Positions 23,301 to 35,345 of a stretch of DNA of 64,000 nucleotides are shown here, in pieces. The notes under the pieces were generated by a model. It did no database searches and was not told the origin of the DNA. It saw only the letters and a program-made list of their open reading frames with translations. The number at the start of each line of letters is the position of its first letter. Position 1 is the stretch's first letter. The translations under genes and the position numbers were made by a program. The DNA lies in contig WPIO01000016.1 of the NCBI GenBank assembly GCA_009760855.2, positions 1,110,001 through 1,174,000 of the forward strand. Direction: 5' to 3'. This stretch comes from Cristatella mucedo (Eukaryota > Bryozoa > Phylactolaemata > Cristatellidae).

Positions 23301-26300
23301 ATTACAACACTTCTCACCAACCTGCACTGGCTCCCCGTCAAGAAGTATCGATATCGTGTATCGATTTCAAGGCTCAGTCACTACCTTCTAGGACCTGTCA
23401 CCCGCTTGTCCTACAATGTCTAAACTCAATGTATACAATCCAAACAATGTCTAACCCGTATGTAAACCTGAAGAAACATAGCTAAATATAGAAATATTAA
23501 CCGATAGCTGCATTATATGCAATCTGTATCCCAACTTGTTGAACCCTGGTTGATCCTTGAACCTTGATAGATCGAGGTACATGTGTGAAGCGTTTTGAGG
23601 TGCAAGCTTGTGACTTGTATACCACTTCATTTCCAGTGTAGCTTGATGGCTTGTACACTCCATAACTCGGCTAATACTTCAAGCATCGGAGTAAAATTTG
23701 AAATGTGAGTTCAGCTCTGCTTGTATCAAATTATTAAGTTGCTATACGTGTCATCAAACGTTCTGGAGCTTTATTTTCTGAAACCATGGACACGGAATGG
23801 AGGTAGTTAGGAAGTGACAAGCGCAAATCAGTCAGCAAGTAACAGAGAGCCAGAGACATACACCAAGAGACAAGATGAAGAGACACAGGTCTGAGAAAGA
23901 GACTAAGAGACAGAGAGTGAGAGATCCAGAAACTCCACCGCCCTTCTTGAATACACTTGCCACTGAGCAGCACGTCCTTGAGCTTTGGAGCAGGCCAGCC
24001 GTCCGAGCCTATGAAGTCCATTACGAGCACGTGACTGCGCAGATAGTGTGGCCGTGGAGCCGGCAAACCCTCTCGCTGTAGACGCAGCAGGTTCCGCATC
24101 TCCTTTTCTGCCCATGTGCGTACCATCTTACGTGGGTTGTGCTTACAGTAGCCACGCCGGAACCGGAACTCACCAGTCACATACTTATCTCTGAAAAATC
24201 ACGGATCTGCTGCAGGTGGAGGCAGCAGAGCACCAGACACGAGTACCACGTATACAACCGAGGACGAGGCTATACTACCTGCGACTTCCACAGAATAATA
24301 AAGTCGGGACTAAGCTATTTTGCCCTAAAAAGAATGTCAGCCTAGAATCTGACAGTATTAAGTAAATAAGAGATGCTTAACTTACTGATCGCCACAGTCG
24401 TGCGATCGAATAACTGCATGCAGCTAGTTTTTGCCAAGTATTAAGAATCAGCTCGGTCCTAACTACTGTAACGTATTTCAATATGTCACATGCTTTACCA
24501 AGTTGAAGCATTTTGTATTAATAAAAGCATAGCTGCTCACGACTTAGCAAGGAAAATCGAAGCCAAATGTGTTTGTAGTTTGGTACACTCGGGCAAAACA
24601 CAGCTGGCAATATGCACAAACAATAAGTCACCTTATCAAATACATCTTAAAAATCTTACATTTTGAACACAGTCCAACAAGCACGACATTCTTAACACAA
24701 GCTGCTACTGTTATATGGTGTTAAGCACAGCACTGCTTACTCTACAGCACATGCCAAGTGCCTAGAAAGAAAGAGACTTAGTTCTCTGACGGTCTATACA
24801 AATGTATCATTATAATTATTAGTCTTGCGAAAAAACCATTGCCGAGATATCCTGCATCTGCCACAATAATTTCAAGAGGCACCAGCACTAATCGCCGGCT
24901 AGTGTAAATGCAATTACATTGTACAACAAAGCAGTCTCATTCTTCTGCCAACAGCACCGAGACTGAGCTTAATCAGTGCAGCACCAAGAAAACATGGCAA
25001 ATCAGATCAATCACCAAGGCATCGGGAAATAGATTAAGAAAATCGGGGCACAGTGACGGATTCAGCAAATTCGTTCCACTAAATTGGCCACATTAGCAAA
25101 ATTCACGAATGCCAGCAGCAGCGACATACCTATCCTTAAACACGAGGATTGACGTTTTGTAAACTTTGATGGCCCGGTGCTCTCCCGACGGTGTGACAGC
25201 GTGATACACATTGGCTTCTTTACCTATGCAAGCAGAGCATAATAAAAGCTACGACTTCACCGTGTAATAATAATAATAATAATAATACATTTGATATAGC
25301 CCCTCAGAGAGCTTAATCTCTTTCTAGACACTTCACATTTGCTGTAAAGGAAGCACGATCGAATGGTTAGGGGTATAGGGGTAGCATACTCAATAAACAA
25401 CAACTTGGTTAGGAGTGACATGCACAGGGTCAGCACGCAAGTATGTCATTTAAAGCATTATCACATAAAGGATGAATCACAGGGACCCACTAAATGCTGT
25501 CAGAAATAGATGTTTCAAGTTTCTTTTTAAAGGTGGTCAAGTCACGAATGTCATGACGCAGGTCGGGAGTCAGTTCCACGCTTTGGGAGCATACGAACTA
25601 CAGGCATGGTCTCCAAAGGATTTGAGATTTGTACGAGGTATAGTTAAACACTTAAGACTCCCAAAAGCGGGTAGTACAAAGCTTAGCCTGGTGGGGCAGT
25701 AGATCAGATACGTAGGCTGGAGTCAAAGAATAAAGAGACCTGAAAGTGAGTGACATTGACCCTTCCCTTGAATTCGATGTGTTGCCTGACTGGGAGCCAG
25801 TGCGGGTCGGCGAGAAATGGTGTCATGTGGCAACTTCGACACTCACGACAGACAAGCCTAGCTGCAGTGTTCTGAATCATGCACAAGTACTCACACGCCT
25901 GTACAGCCTGCCTGCAGTGACGACTGAATTCACACAGCACCTGACATGGAATGTCGATTTAAAAAAAAGTCACAGTGAACACTATACAAGTTGCCAAGGT
26001 GCTTGGAGAATGTAGGACCAAGACAAAAAAGCACTTCCGTGCGGCGAAAGGAACGGCAGCAGTATTCAGTGAGTCCTGGTCTTTCACAAAAGTCCCATTA
26101 TTTCCAGTGGAGGCAGAACTATAAGTTCTGACCTGCCAGTAGCTATGCACCACAGACACCTCCATCAGGCTCCAATACATCTCGCAGGCAGACGACCCAT
26201 CCTAATGGCTAAAATGAATTGCAGGCTAAAGTCAAGATAACAGTATACTCAAAGGTTATGCAAAATGTCGTTTAAATGCTAAATATGCCTTAAGAATTCA

Positions 26301-29300
26301 AAAGAGACAAGACTGGTAGACCATTTACTAATTACGTGTACGTCCCACCAATAATTTAAAGCTACACGCCATAGCTGGGCATAGGGACGCCGAGATAAGG
26401 GCATGCAGCCATGAAGAATCACGTGAGTACACGAACCCAGACCGGAGCCACATTTTGAGAACTAGATGCGCAGCATGAGCACCAAACTCGCCAGCCGAAA
26501 TGCATTTGACTTCATCACCTGATACATTCATTTAGCACCTAGAAAGAGATCTGAGTTATCTGTGGGCGCTTTATCAGGTGCATTATTATTGTTATTATCA
26601 TTCCAAACCGCTCTCAAACCCTGCCTTCATCGAATGCCAGAAAGCAAGTCTAAGTAGGCAGATAAATTGCTCGGTGGCATGCTTCAAATCTTTTTCCCAG
26701 ACATGAGTGTAAGCAGTGCAAGTGCAGCCGTGATTGCTGACCAGCTCATTTCGGAAGGGGGTGTGCATACCGGGGACATGAGGTTAAGCGGTGTAGCCCT
26801 TGCTGAGCTGAACACGAGCAAGGGCATCTGCTGCTGAGGCTGCACCGCCGTGTCTCTACCACAGACGAGCCATCAGAAGAAAGCGCATATGCAGGCTACA
26901 AAGCTTCGCCATCGTCGCGTGATCTCCAATCGCGTCAATACCACACAGCCGAAGGACCGTGGCTTCATGTGACACGCGCGAGTATTTACGAGCAATCAGA
27001 CAAGACTGGATGGTGCGAGCACGGCCAGCTATTGGTCTCCCAATGAGGTCCCCAGACCACTGTCTCCCAATAGCTCTGCAAGCTCGTCCAACCATCGGCT
27101 ACCTTTTTCAAACAAACAAAAAACAGCAGACAATACTCCGGTGGCGGGCACTTCCCGGCAACGACAGTCACTCTATTCAGAGGCTCCGCTACTCCAGCAT
27201 TCCTCGACAGCCACGCATGCCTGCGACGTGTCCAAGCATGACCGATTGCTACGCTGCAGGCCCGAGAGAATCACTGCACGAGCATTCAATTCAACACATC
27301 GATGCACTTCACTAAGAACGAAAAGCTGAAAGGAAAGGGGTGAGGCAGTGGCCCGGCGGAGAGAGGCATCGCGGCAGCAGCAGCAGCAGCAGCGGGGCGG
27401 TGGCTCCGCCCACCTGTGCTTATGCAGCCGTTGATTTCGCCAATCTCGCCACGGTTGAGCATCTTGAAGAGAATCATTCTCGTCCTCGGATCGAGCACCT
27501 GCTCGACGGTGGCTCGATCGGCCTTGTCCTTGCCTGCGAGGCGCCAGGGAATGCGCTGCTGCAGCGCTGCTGCTGCTGCCGCGCTGCTGCTGCCGGAATG
27601 GCTATCGCAGCCGGCAGGGAAGGCGAGGGCGTGTGCCGTGCTCAGCCAGACGACGTTTAGCGCTTCTCGTCCTGCGCTTTCTTGGCAGCGCGCTGCAGAG
27701 ATGCGTCGCCGCGCCGCCCGAAGCCCGGAGGCCCCGGAAATGCACGCCGCCTCGCGGGCAGGCGGCAGCTGAGGCACGGACCGAGCGTGCGCAGCAGCTC
27801 GCACCTCGAACGCTACACTTTGGCTAGCTTTCATCATCGCACGGCACGCCGCGATCACCTGAGCAGCAGCCAAGCCCGAGCGCCAAGCACCAGGGCCTGG
27901 CCACCGAGCAGACAGAGATGGCTGCGGCTGCGCTCGGAGGCGGCGGCGCTCGGAGCTGATGCAGCGAGGCAAACGAATAACGCCCACCCCTGGCTCGGTC
28001 GCCATCCATCCTCAGCGATGCATCGCGAATCGCGCTCGACCCTCTGTCGCCGGCCATGTCCATCGTCGGACCGCTGTACTTGTCCACCGATATGCGGTCC
28101 ACGTATTTGGCGTACACCTTCTCAGCTGGCTGAAACTCGGTGAGTCGGTGCGCCGCCGTCTGGACGTTCGGGTGCGAACCGTGGTAGCTCGAGCCTTTCG
28201 AGGTGCCATCCTAAACGATCGCCCATCGAATTGGCTGAATTTCGAAGAAAAGTATCCGAGCACCAGCAGAGAGCAGCCATCATCACGAATCGGCTGAAGG
28301 AAGTGAGCGTGTCAGCATGCTGCTGAGGCCAGGCATGCCCGCCCGCCCGCTCGGGCTCGGCGTGCCTGGCCTCAGCACGGCAGTGCCCCCCCCCCATTCA
28401 GTAGACAGTCTGACGTGACTCGCAACAGCTGGACAGTAAGAGTACAGCTTCGGGGGCGGAGGTATACAGCAGTGGAGGCGGCTTGCTGCACTGAGCGCAG
28501 GTTCGCGCACAGCCTTGCGAGGCAGCAGCCCGACTACTCCGGTCAATTCCAAAAACGAGCATGGCTCATGCGCAAGAACGCTCTTGCTTGGCCCTTCCTA
28601 ACTCAGCTGCCAGCGCGTCTCCAATCCTGAGGCGTGCACAACCAGAAGACCACAACAAGACGGCTGTAAAGCTCGGCATGAATGGGGCGGCAACATTTCT
28701 CCTGCAGGGCGACAGTTTGCCCACCTCCCCAGAGGCTGGTAGAAAAACGACACAACAAATGAACGGAGCCTCGTGAGCAGTAGCTGACATGCTGTGACGG
28801 ACGGCTAGACTTCGGCTGTGCAGCTGGGCAAGCGGTCGAGCACCGAATCAGCACAAAATGGCTCTGACCAAAACAAAAAAGCCATCAGCAAAACCATGAA
28901 GAGAACCTGATCGCATTTAGCTGAAATGAAATGACATTGAGCATAAACATTGCGCCCAGCTGGTGCTAATCACGGTAGTAACACGATACTTGGCGAATCG
29001 GTGCAAGCTACTGATCTACGGTCATGCTGCATCTGCTTACATAAACTCATATTAGACTGGGCGCAGTGGGTTGCTGGCGCACCAATTTATGAAACCCACA
29101 GGGAAGTGCAGTGTAAGATGGCAATAGGGACCAAAGATAGCTGAGACAGACTGGCAAGACATCAGACACTGAATGAGACATAAACAGAAATAAAGACTTC
29201 AAGATATATAGAGAGAAACAGAAAGAGATAAATAAAGGACAGACAGACACACAGCGACGAGAGAGACAGACATCAAGGTAGACAAATGGGTAGACAGACG

Positions 29301-32184
29301 CAGAATCACAAGAGATGTAAAGAGTGTGACAAACTGATACAACGAGTGACGCCAGAGACAAGACTAGTTGAAAGTGAGAATGAGAAACAGAGAGGCAGGG
29401 ACCGACAGGGTGATAAAGGGAAAGAGAAGGAATAAAAAGATCATTAGAAATTCGAGCCAACAAGAGGAACATGCAGACAGAGAGACGAGGAGAGATCAAA
29501 AGTCTGAGCTCAAACTGGGGGTCCTAGAGCCGAAATTGGTATGGCAATAGAAGACAGCATATATACACTAGTCAGATCTTTGCATAGTCGTCACAGATTC
29601 GACAAGCCCGTGAGTGAGAGAGACTAGGCTGGTATGTTAATGGCCTTAGGTTGCATTCCTGTGGGCAAACACATTAAAACATATGATGAACGCAAAAGAT
29701 TAAAACGGTTAAGTGGCAAACCAATCGTTCTTTCACAAGGACTTAAAACTTGGCCAAGGATGACAAGAAGGGAATAGGTGGCACTGATATTGCTAAAATT
29801 CGGGCTTGTTTAGATAAAAAAAAACACATCTAAGTTGGTCCATGCATTTGTGACATCCCGTCTTGACTTCTGTAACTCACTGTTTGCTGGCCTACCGGCA
29901 TGTGCAATCAGGCGCTTACAGCTGGTGCCAAACTCTGCAGCTAGGCTTGTCTGTCGTGAGCGTCGCAGTTGCCACATCACACCACTTCTCGCCGACCTGC
30001 ACTGGCTACCAGTCAAGCAACCCATCGACTTCAAGGTTTTCTCGCTCATTTTTAAGTGACTTCATTACTTGGCTCCAGCCTATCTCTCAGATCTACTCCC
30101 TCACCAGGCCAAGCATCGTACCACCTACTTTTCGGAATCCAACAGTTTATCAATCAAACCTCGTACAAACCTCAAACCCTTTAGAGACCCTGCATTTAGT
30201 TCATATGCTCCCAAAGCTTGGAACTCACTCCCGACTTCGTCACGACATCCCCTGACTTGACCACATTTAAAAACAAATTAAAAACATCTATTTAGGACAG
30301 CATTTAGTGGGTCCCTTTGATTTGTCCTTTATTTGCTTATGAGTGCTGACACTGTGCATGCTGACACTAACCACACTTGCATGCTGACCCTGTGCATGTC
30401 ACCCCTAACCATGTTATGCATGTTCTTCATCAAGCATGATATTACTCACGATTCAATCGCGTTCCCTTGCAGCAAATGGAAAGCGCCTAGAAAGATTGAG
30501 TTCTCTGAGGGCGCTTTATCAAGTGCGTTAATATTATTATTACGCTGTTTTTAAGACCATACAAGATAGCATGGAGTTCACATCCAACACATGGTAGCTT
30601 TGAACTCAGCCATCGACCAGTCACCAATGGTTATGGAGAGGAGCAGTGACTAACTACGGCCGATCATCGCCATTACAGAATGAACTTGAGCAAATCAGGT
30701 AGACCGTATGACAATTGCACAGCAGTAGCTCAGCACGATATTTGTTCAGATTACATCAACCTATTGTTCAGGACGATTCACAAGATTAGAATTTTGTGAA
30801 TTAGGCAACTGGTTGCCTCCTATAATACTAATTTTAGCATCGACACAAAATCAAAGTGCCCAGCATTAACCATGAACACAGTATATCCTCTCTACTGCAG
30901 ATTCACTTTAAATGGGGAAATGCAAAAATGGCAATCATAAATATTAAGATCGGCAAAATTTTTCAACTAAAGAACTAAGAACTGGCACAGAGAACTAGCA
31001 CCGAGACGGGTAAGGTATGCAATGATGCAACAGCCACCGGTAGCTCACCTGATTCCGAGTCTTAAAACCACTTGCTGACACCCCTGCCTCACTCAGCCAA
31101 TCGTAGTCGTCCTCATCGTCATCGTCTTCCTCACTATATTCTTCATGGTACTCGAATTCCTCAGGGTGATCTAGTATAAGATTGCTGCAGGCTAAACTTA
31201 TAACTGCTGAAAGCATACCATTAGACCGATGGCAATTGCTGGTAAAAGCTCAGCACACACCTTCCGGTGGCACTGTGTTGGACTGATCACAGACCATTTC
31301 GGAAGCCGCGTTGAAGGCAGGTGAGGCATTCGATGGCTGCTTCAAGGTTTCCGTGGGTGAGCAATCCGCGTCATCAAACTGACCCTCACAGGGCTCTTCG
31401 TTAGCTGCATGCCTTGGCGTTTTCGTTATGAACGTCGGGCGCTGCAATTAGATTACATCACAATTCAAAACCGTAGTCGATCTTACAGAAAAAACTACCC
31501 CTAAAACAGTAGCTTCAGACGACGACGCAAGCGCACACACTTAATGCGCACACTTCCAAAGGTTACTGTCAATGGTGAGCACCAAGACACAGCTGGCTGT
31601 GGGCTTACTACGAACTCTTCAGCAGTGAGCCTAGATTGAAACATCTGGGCCGTCAAACTAAGCAAAAGAAGTATTTATTTATTCATCGTTTACGTTCGAC
31701 TTTGACGAAGTCAGTCGTGCCTCATTCCCCTTCAACCTTTAAAGTTCTCTTGCAGCTACACATTGAAGGAGGCCGCACTTCCATCAGAGATAGCCTGAGA
31801 GAAAAAATTCAGTTAGCAGGCTCAGCTAGGATTTTCAGCTAACTGATAGATTTATACCAGAAACTGTATTGAATAGTGCATCCAACATCAGAATTATAGA
31901 GAGGTAGTGGAAAAGCTGGAGACAGATTCACGCGGTTGACTTTTCTAACTGGGGAGCATTTTACTGCCACTACAAGCCACTTTTTACAAGCCACTACAGG
32001 GAGCATTTCAAGCTTGAGCTGCCCTCTCCTTTGCACAAATTAAATAACTCACGAGAGATTTCGACTCCGCATGTTTATCATCTTACCCCCTCCTCCGCAG
32101 AATCGCCGAGCCTAGGACGATCAATCTCACCTGAGGCGCAACACTTGTACCACCAACCATGCTCCTCGGGACCGGAAACGACAT
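17851..32184 (-). CDS. RIOK1: RIO-type serine/threonine kinase 1, complete, 11 coding exons
   Basis: Atypical RIO kinase/ATPase of late cytoplasmic 40S subunit maturation; in animals it is also an adaptor of the PRMT5 methylosome. Coding exons, in transcript order: 32184-32131, 31441-31261, 31170-31049, 28129-27988, 27533-27414, 25223-25130, 24190-23961, 22673-22449, 22173-22031, 20101-19559, 17952-17851. All phases agree and give 651 residues (human about 568). Visible motifs: PRMT5-docking GQFDDAD (38-44), an acidic Asp/Glu run (about 85-100), P-loop [14 protein letters not shown] lysine in AIKVYK (K226), catalytic [10 protein letters not shown] (D342), metal-binding [13 protein letters not shown] (D359), and a Lys-rich C-terminus. 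Exon 10 carries a Ser/Asp-rich extension longer than in the human protein. The start in exon 1 is chosen because its donor joins in phase to exon 2. Introns 7 and 9 have GC donors. Identity is very secure; exon 1 and the extreme 5' end are less so. Confidence 0.95.
19030..19335 (+). repeat. Possible retroelement 3' end with (AAT)n tail
   Basis: Two overlapping plus frames end at an AATAATAATAAATAAAT tail. The polar Arg/Pro-rich peptide is not recognised, so only the tail suggests a retroposed origin. In RIOK1 intron 10. Confidence 0.25.
20317..20382 (+). repeat. (CA)n microsatellite
   Basis: About 33 units in RIOK1 intron 9, so (UG)n in the RIOK1 transcript. Confidence 0.95.
20471..20581 (-). 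repeat. SINE-B copy
   Basis: tRNA-like head at right with B box GTGGGCTCGAGC; tail at left matches the LINE-A hairpin-like tail (AAAGAATTTAATCTTTATCC). In RIOK1 intron 9. Confidence 0.75.
20838..20931 (+). repeat. LINE-A 3' tail
   Basis: Hairpin-like tail followed by (ATT)7, inside RIOK1 intron 9, antisense to the gene. Confidence 0.85.
21215..21392 (-). repeat. SINE-A copy, full length
   Basis: Complete element on the minus strand from the head (GCCGTGATGGCACACTAGG) through B box GGGTTCGATTCC to the T-rich end. In RIOK1 intron 9, same strand. A plus-oriented tRNA-like piece (21183-21214) abuts it. Confidence 0.9.
23164..23400 (+). pseudogene. LINE-A RT fragment
   Basis: Degenerate plus-strand copy of the RT C-terminal region: CTTCTGTAACTCACT, then CACTGGCTCCCCGTCAAG (HWLPV-type motif). 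Lies in RIOK1 intron 7. Confidence 0.6.
24745..24822 (+). repeat. LINE-A 3' tail, degenerate
   Basis: GTGCCTAGAAAGAAAGAG ... TTCTCTGACGG with an AT-rich end. In RIOK1 intron 6. Confidence 0.7.
25265..25945 (-). pseudogene. LINE-A 3' end, 5'-truncated
   Basis: The (AAT)n tail at the left edge marks the 3' end. Towards the right the minus strand encodes remnants of the RT C-terminus ([23 protein letters not shown]). Lies in RIOK1 intron 5, same sense as the gene. Confidence 0.85.
26532..26600 (+). repeat. LINE-A 3' tail
   Basis: GCACCTAGAAAGAGATCTGA ... GGGCGCTTTATCAGGTG followed by ATT-rich sequence, in RIOK1 intron 5. Confidence 0.75.
29785..30542 (+). pseudogene. LINE-A 3' end, best-preserved copy
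   Basis: Contains, in order, [50 protein letters not shown] and [13 protein letters not shown], the usual C-terminal RT blocks of CR1/L2-type LINEs. [14 protein letters not shown] and an [12 protein letters not shown] block in another frame follow, then a 3' UTR with the hairpin tail and an ATT-rich end. Frameshifts and a 5' truncation make it inactive. In RIOK1 intron 4, antisense. Confidence 0.9.
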
Positions 32185-32600
32185 AGCACAGTTGTCAAGG
32201 TCGTTGATTGCGCAAGTAGCCGCACTGTGATTAGCTTTTCCGGTGATTCGGTAGCGATTTTTTTTAATTATTATCTTTATATTTGTATAATTTAATATAT
32301 ATTAACTCCCACCATAAACGGACACACGTTTTTTTGCACATGCTCGCTAGCGGCATGCGCTTTCTGGCGCGTTCGCGTTTGTCAGTGGATTGGTAATAAT
32401 AATAATAATAATAATACATGTGAATATATTGTAACAATAAATTAAATATAATTATACATTTAAATAATAACATTAATAAAAATTATTGTGGGTATTTTTT
32501 GCGTACTTGCACGCGCACACGTACAAGCGAGTGTATGCGTGAGTGTGCGCGGCCAACTAATAGGTCTGTCTGAAGCCCGCTGAGGAATCTTCATACCCTG

Positions 32601-33290
32601 TTATGTATTGGTGATATGTACTAACTTACGTCCGTGAACAATCACGACAAGTTCAGTGCGATATTGCAATGTGGGCCTGGGCGTCCGCAGACCAAGCGGC
32701 GAGCCCGGCCTACTGTTCGGCAAGGAGAGCGCAGCGGTCGACCGGTCGCGCGCGCTCTCGACCTGGCCGAGCGACGGCAGCACGAAACCAGACCCGTCAC
32801 GATTGGTCGGCGCGCCTGCGACCGACTTCTTCAGTCTCTTCCTGCAGTAGAGTCTGTTGTACGCGAAGTTTCGCTTGAGCTTCGGCACTGAGTGGCTCTC
32901 ATTGTTGCTTTCTCGTTCTTCTCGCTGCTGTCTGCGAGCGGTGCGTGCTTGTATTCTGCTCGCTTCGCTCCATTTTGCTTCCAATTCAGTGCAGCGAAAA
33001 CTCGCCGGTCCACAATGGCGGTCGGAAACCGCAGACTGTACGTGGAAATAGAAATTAGCGTGCACCTTTTCTAGAAAAATCAGCCTGCACCCGCGAGACG
33101 GAAAATTGCACAACTTGTCGTAGGAAAGTGGGCCCGAGTATTCGCCGGCCGAGCCCGAGTTAGTTCGCCCTCTCGGACTGCCAAGCTTAGAGTTCTTAGT
33201 TAATGGAACAAAATCTGTGTAGCAGGAAAAATGAAAGAAAAAATGCTTCAAAATTGTGGTTAATAGTATACACCACTCACACGTGTGCAC
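32601..33290 (-). CDS. Hypothetical 229-codon frame in a CpG-rich block
   Basis: This long frame lies about 0.4 kb upstream of the RIOK1 start, on the same strand, in a locally CpG-rich region (about 32.64-33.01 kb). It contains a Lys/Arg-rich stretch (VPKLKRNFAYNRLYCRKRLK) but no recognised domain. The plus strand is also open for 85 codons, so the length may simply reflect GC content. It could equally be promoter or CpG-island sequence. Confidence 0.2.
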   Translation of the reverse strand: MHTCEWCILLTTILKHFFFHFSCYTDFVPLTKNSKLGSPRGRTNSGSAGEYSGPLSYDKLCNFPSRGCRLIFLEKVHANFYFHVQSAVSDRHCGPASFRCTELEAKWSEASRIQARTARRQQREERESNNESHSVPKLKRNFAYNRLYCRKRLKKSVAGAPTNRDGSGFVLPSLGQVESARDRSTAALSLPNSRPGSPLGLRTPRPTLQYRTELVVIVHGRKLVHITNT

Positions 33291-33426
33291 GTGTGCGTGT
33301 GCGTGCGTGCTCGCGTGCGTGCATGTGGGTGGGAGTGTGGGTGGGCGTATGCGTGTGTGTGTGTACGTACAAATAGGATACGTGTGTACATATATATATA
33401 CACCTTATAACCGCTCACCCACATAC

Positions 33427-33434
33427 ATCTACAG
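33427..33434. repeat. Left target-site duplication of the hAT element
   Basis: ATCTACAG, identical to the copy at 33622-33629 immediately after the element. Confidence 0.9.
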
Positions 33435-33621
33435 CAGTAGTTTTAAACCTTCCTAATGCCGCAACCCTTAGATACAGTTCCTCATGTTGTGGCGACTCCC
33501 AACCACAAAATTATTGTGTGAGAAATGTGGAAATGCGTGTTTTCCGATGGTCTTAGGCGACCCCTGCGAAAGGGTCGTTCGACCCCCAAAGGGATCGCGA
33601 TCCGCAGGTTGAGAACCGCTG
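33435..33621 (+). mobile_element. SPIN-like non-autonomous hAT miniature element
   Basis: A 187-bp element begins CAGTAGTTTTAAACCTTCC and ends GGTTGAGAACCGCTG, imperfect terminal inverted repeats of the SPIN/Charlie hAT type. The internal blocks TAATGCCGCAACCC, TCCTCATGTTGTGGCGAC and TTTCCGATGGTCTTAGGCG match, from memory, the SPIN consensus known from several tetrapods and some invertebrates. It is flanked by identical 8-bp copies ATCTACAG (33427-33434 and 33622-33629), the duplication size typical of hAT transposition. It has no coding capacity, so it was mobilised in trans. Confidence 0.9.
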
Positions 33622-33629
33622 ATCTACAG
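33622..33629. repeat. Right target-site duplication of the hAT element
   Basis: ATCTACAG, identical to 33427-33434. Confidence 0.9.
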
Positions 33630-33782
33630 TATTTGTATATAAGTGTATGTGGTTTAGCATGAATGCACGGTGTTTGTGTGAGTTTGAGTGTTTCCCGTTT
33701 GCAATTTCCCAAACCCCCAGGACTAGGGTTGTTAGCCAACAGGTTTCACCTCGACCGAGAAAGAAAAAGCGAAGCACAAATA

Positions 33783-33857
33783 ATAATAGTAATGATGCAC
33801 TTGTATTGCGTACCCAGAGAATTTAATTCCTTTCTTGGCACTTTACATTTGTAAGGG
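33783..33857 (-). repeat. LINE-A 3' tail
   Basis: AAT-rich left end followed by the reverse complement of the hairpin-like tail. Confidence 0.7.
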
Positions 33858-34984
33858 GACTTCCGATGAGGTTAGTGGCAACAAAGTAACGAAAGTATGG
33901 CTTTGAAGAAATTTCCAGAATAAGCAGTTGGGAAAACATTTCACCGACGCGAAATATTGAAAAACATCAATATTAATATATAGACTAATACTATATATAT
34001 ATATGTATATATATAGTATTATTATTATTAAAATACATTAGAATTTTAGTAGTTCAGTGAAGAATAGTAAATTATTAAGTCTAGGGCCCTCAGAAAAAAG
34101 CGTGTATTACTACGAGTCCTTATCGATAAGCGGCAGAAAGGTAAAACCAACCTATAACCTCTACCTCTAACCTCAACTGACATCTACGACCAAATGGGAT
34201 ACGTAGCTGGATGTGTTAGATTTGGGGGCACTCTACCAACAATGTTTATGACTAATTGTGAAAGCTTACCTTGCCCTTTTTCGCCAGCCTCTTAAACGAA
34301 TTGAATTACAGTAACTTATCGAAAGAGGATAGTGAAGCTACTGACACCTCTTGATTAGCTATTAGCGTAAGTAACGCCAAGTTATGGATCCTTTGCAGCG
34401 AAACTATGTTTGTTCCGGGGATTGTTTTTAGAATAGCTCTTGCTCGTAATGCTGAATTTCAGCCTGAAGTTCACTTCCTACAGACGGAGCGACATGGTCT
34501 GATTTGACGACGCTGAAAGCGAAGCTAAAACGCACCTTCTCCACACAGCGTTTGCTGTTGCTGGGCCATTACGAATTGTTCTTAGTGTTGTTATGCGTGC
34601 TGACATTGTGCATGCAAAATTTCTGTAGTTTGAGTGTATGCCGGCTCCTCTGATGAGCCTGTGATGTGGCACGGACACAGGCCGGTAACCGCTGGTGGCC
34701 AGATGGTGGATTCACCATCAGGGTCGGCCGCTGCACAGTTGTGGTCCTCGATGAATCATCGGGGTCGACCAGAGGAGTGGAAGAGGGGAGTCTCGAGTGT
34801 GAGAAGGGGGCGAAGGCAGTCGTGCGTCTTGCTGCTCCGTGCCTTGTACAATAAACCGTTGGCGTTGTTCTGGACCAGCGTTCTGTATGCCGAACCACAA
34901 TTTCAGCTGAGGTATTCGTCACAGTCAGACTCTTCAAAGGAATCGTGGTCACGCCTATGGCGGCTTATAACATAAAAATGCCAA

Positions 34985-35345
34985 AACTTAGGAATGCTTA
35001 GACAGGGATATCACAATTGGTCCATATGTTCGTGACATCCCGTCTCGACGTATCTCGACTGCTTGCTGGTCTACCGGCCTGTGCAATCAGGCTCTTATAG
35101 CTCCTGCAAAACTCTTAACAGCGGCGCTTGTCTGTCGAGTGGATTGCAGTTGCCACACCACACCCCTTTTAGCCGACATGCACTGGCTCCCAATCAAGCA
35201 GCGTACCGATTGTATTGTTCTGTCACTGACCTGTGGATCCCTTTACTCTGTGGCTGCAGCCTACCTATTAGAACTATTCCCCCCCCCACCAGGCTAAGCA
35301 TCGTACCGCTCGCTTTTCTGGCTCAAGGGGGAATGTCAGAAAATA
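34985..35345 (+). pseudogene. LINE-A RT fragment
   Basis: Degenerate RT segment recognisable from GTGACATCCCGTCTCGAC, LPACAIRLL-type coding, and CACTGGCTCCCAATCAAGCA. Several frameshifts. Confidence 0.75.

Noticed and set aside
27286-28005. 239-codon minus-strand frame
   Set aside because: Only 27533-27414 is the RIOK1 exon; the rest is GC-rich intron read through.
29047-29499. 150-codon minus frame
   Set aside because: Purine-rich low-complexity (AGACAGA-type) sequence in RIOK1 intron 4; low-information Ser/Leu/Val peptide.
34480-34980. Possible solo LTR (CAATAAAC near 34850)
   Set aside because: No matching second copy, no target duplication and no clear TG...CA ends seen.
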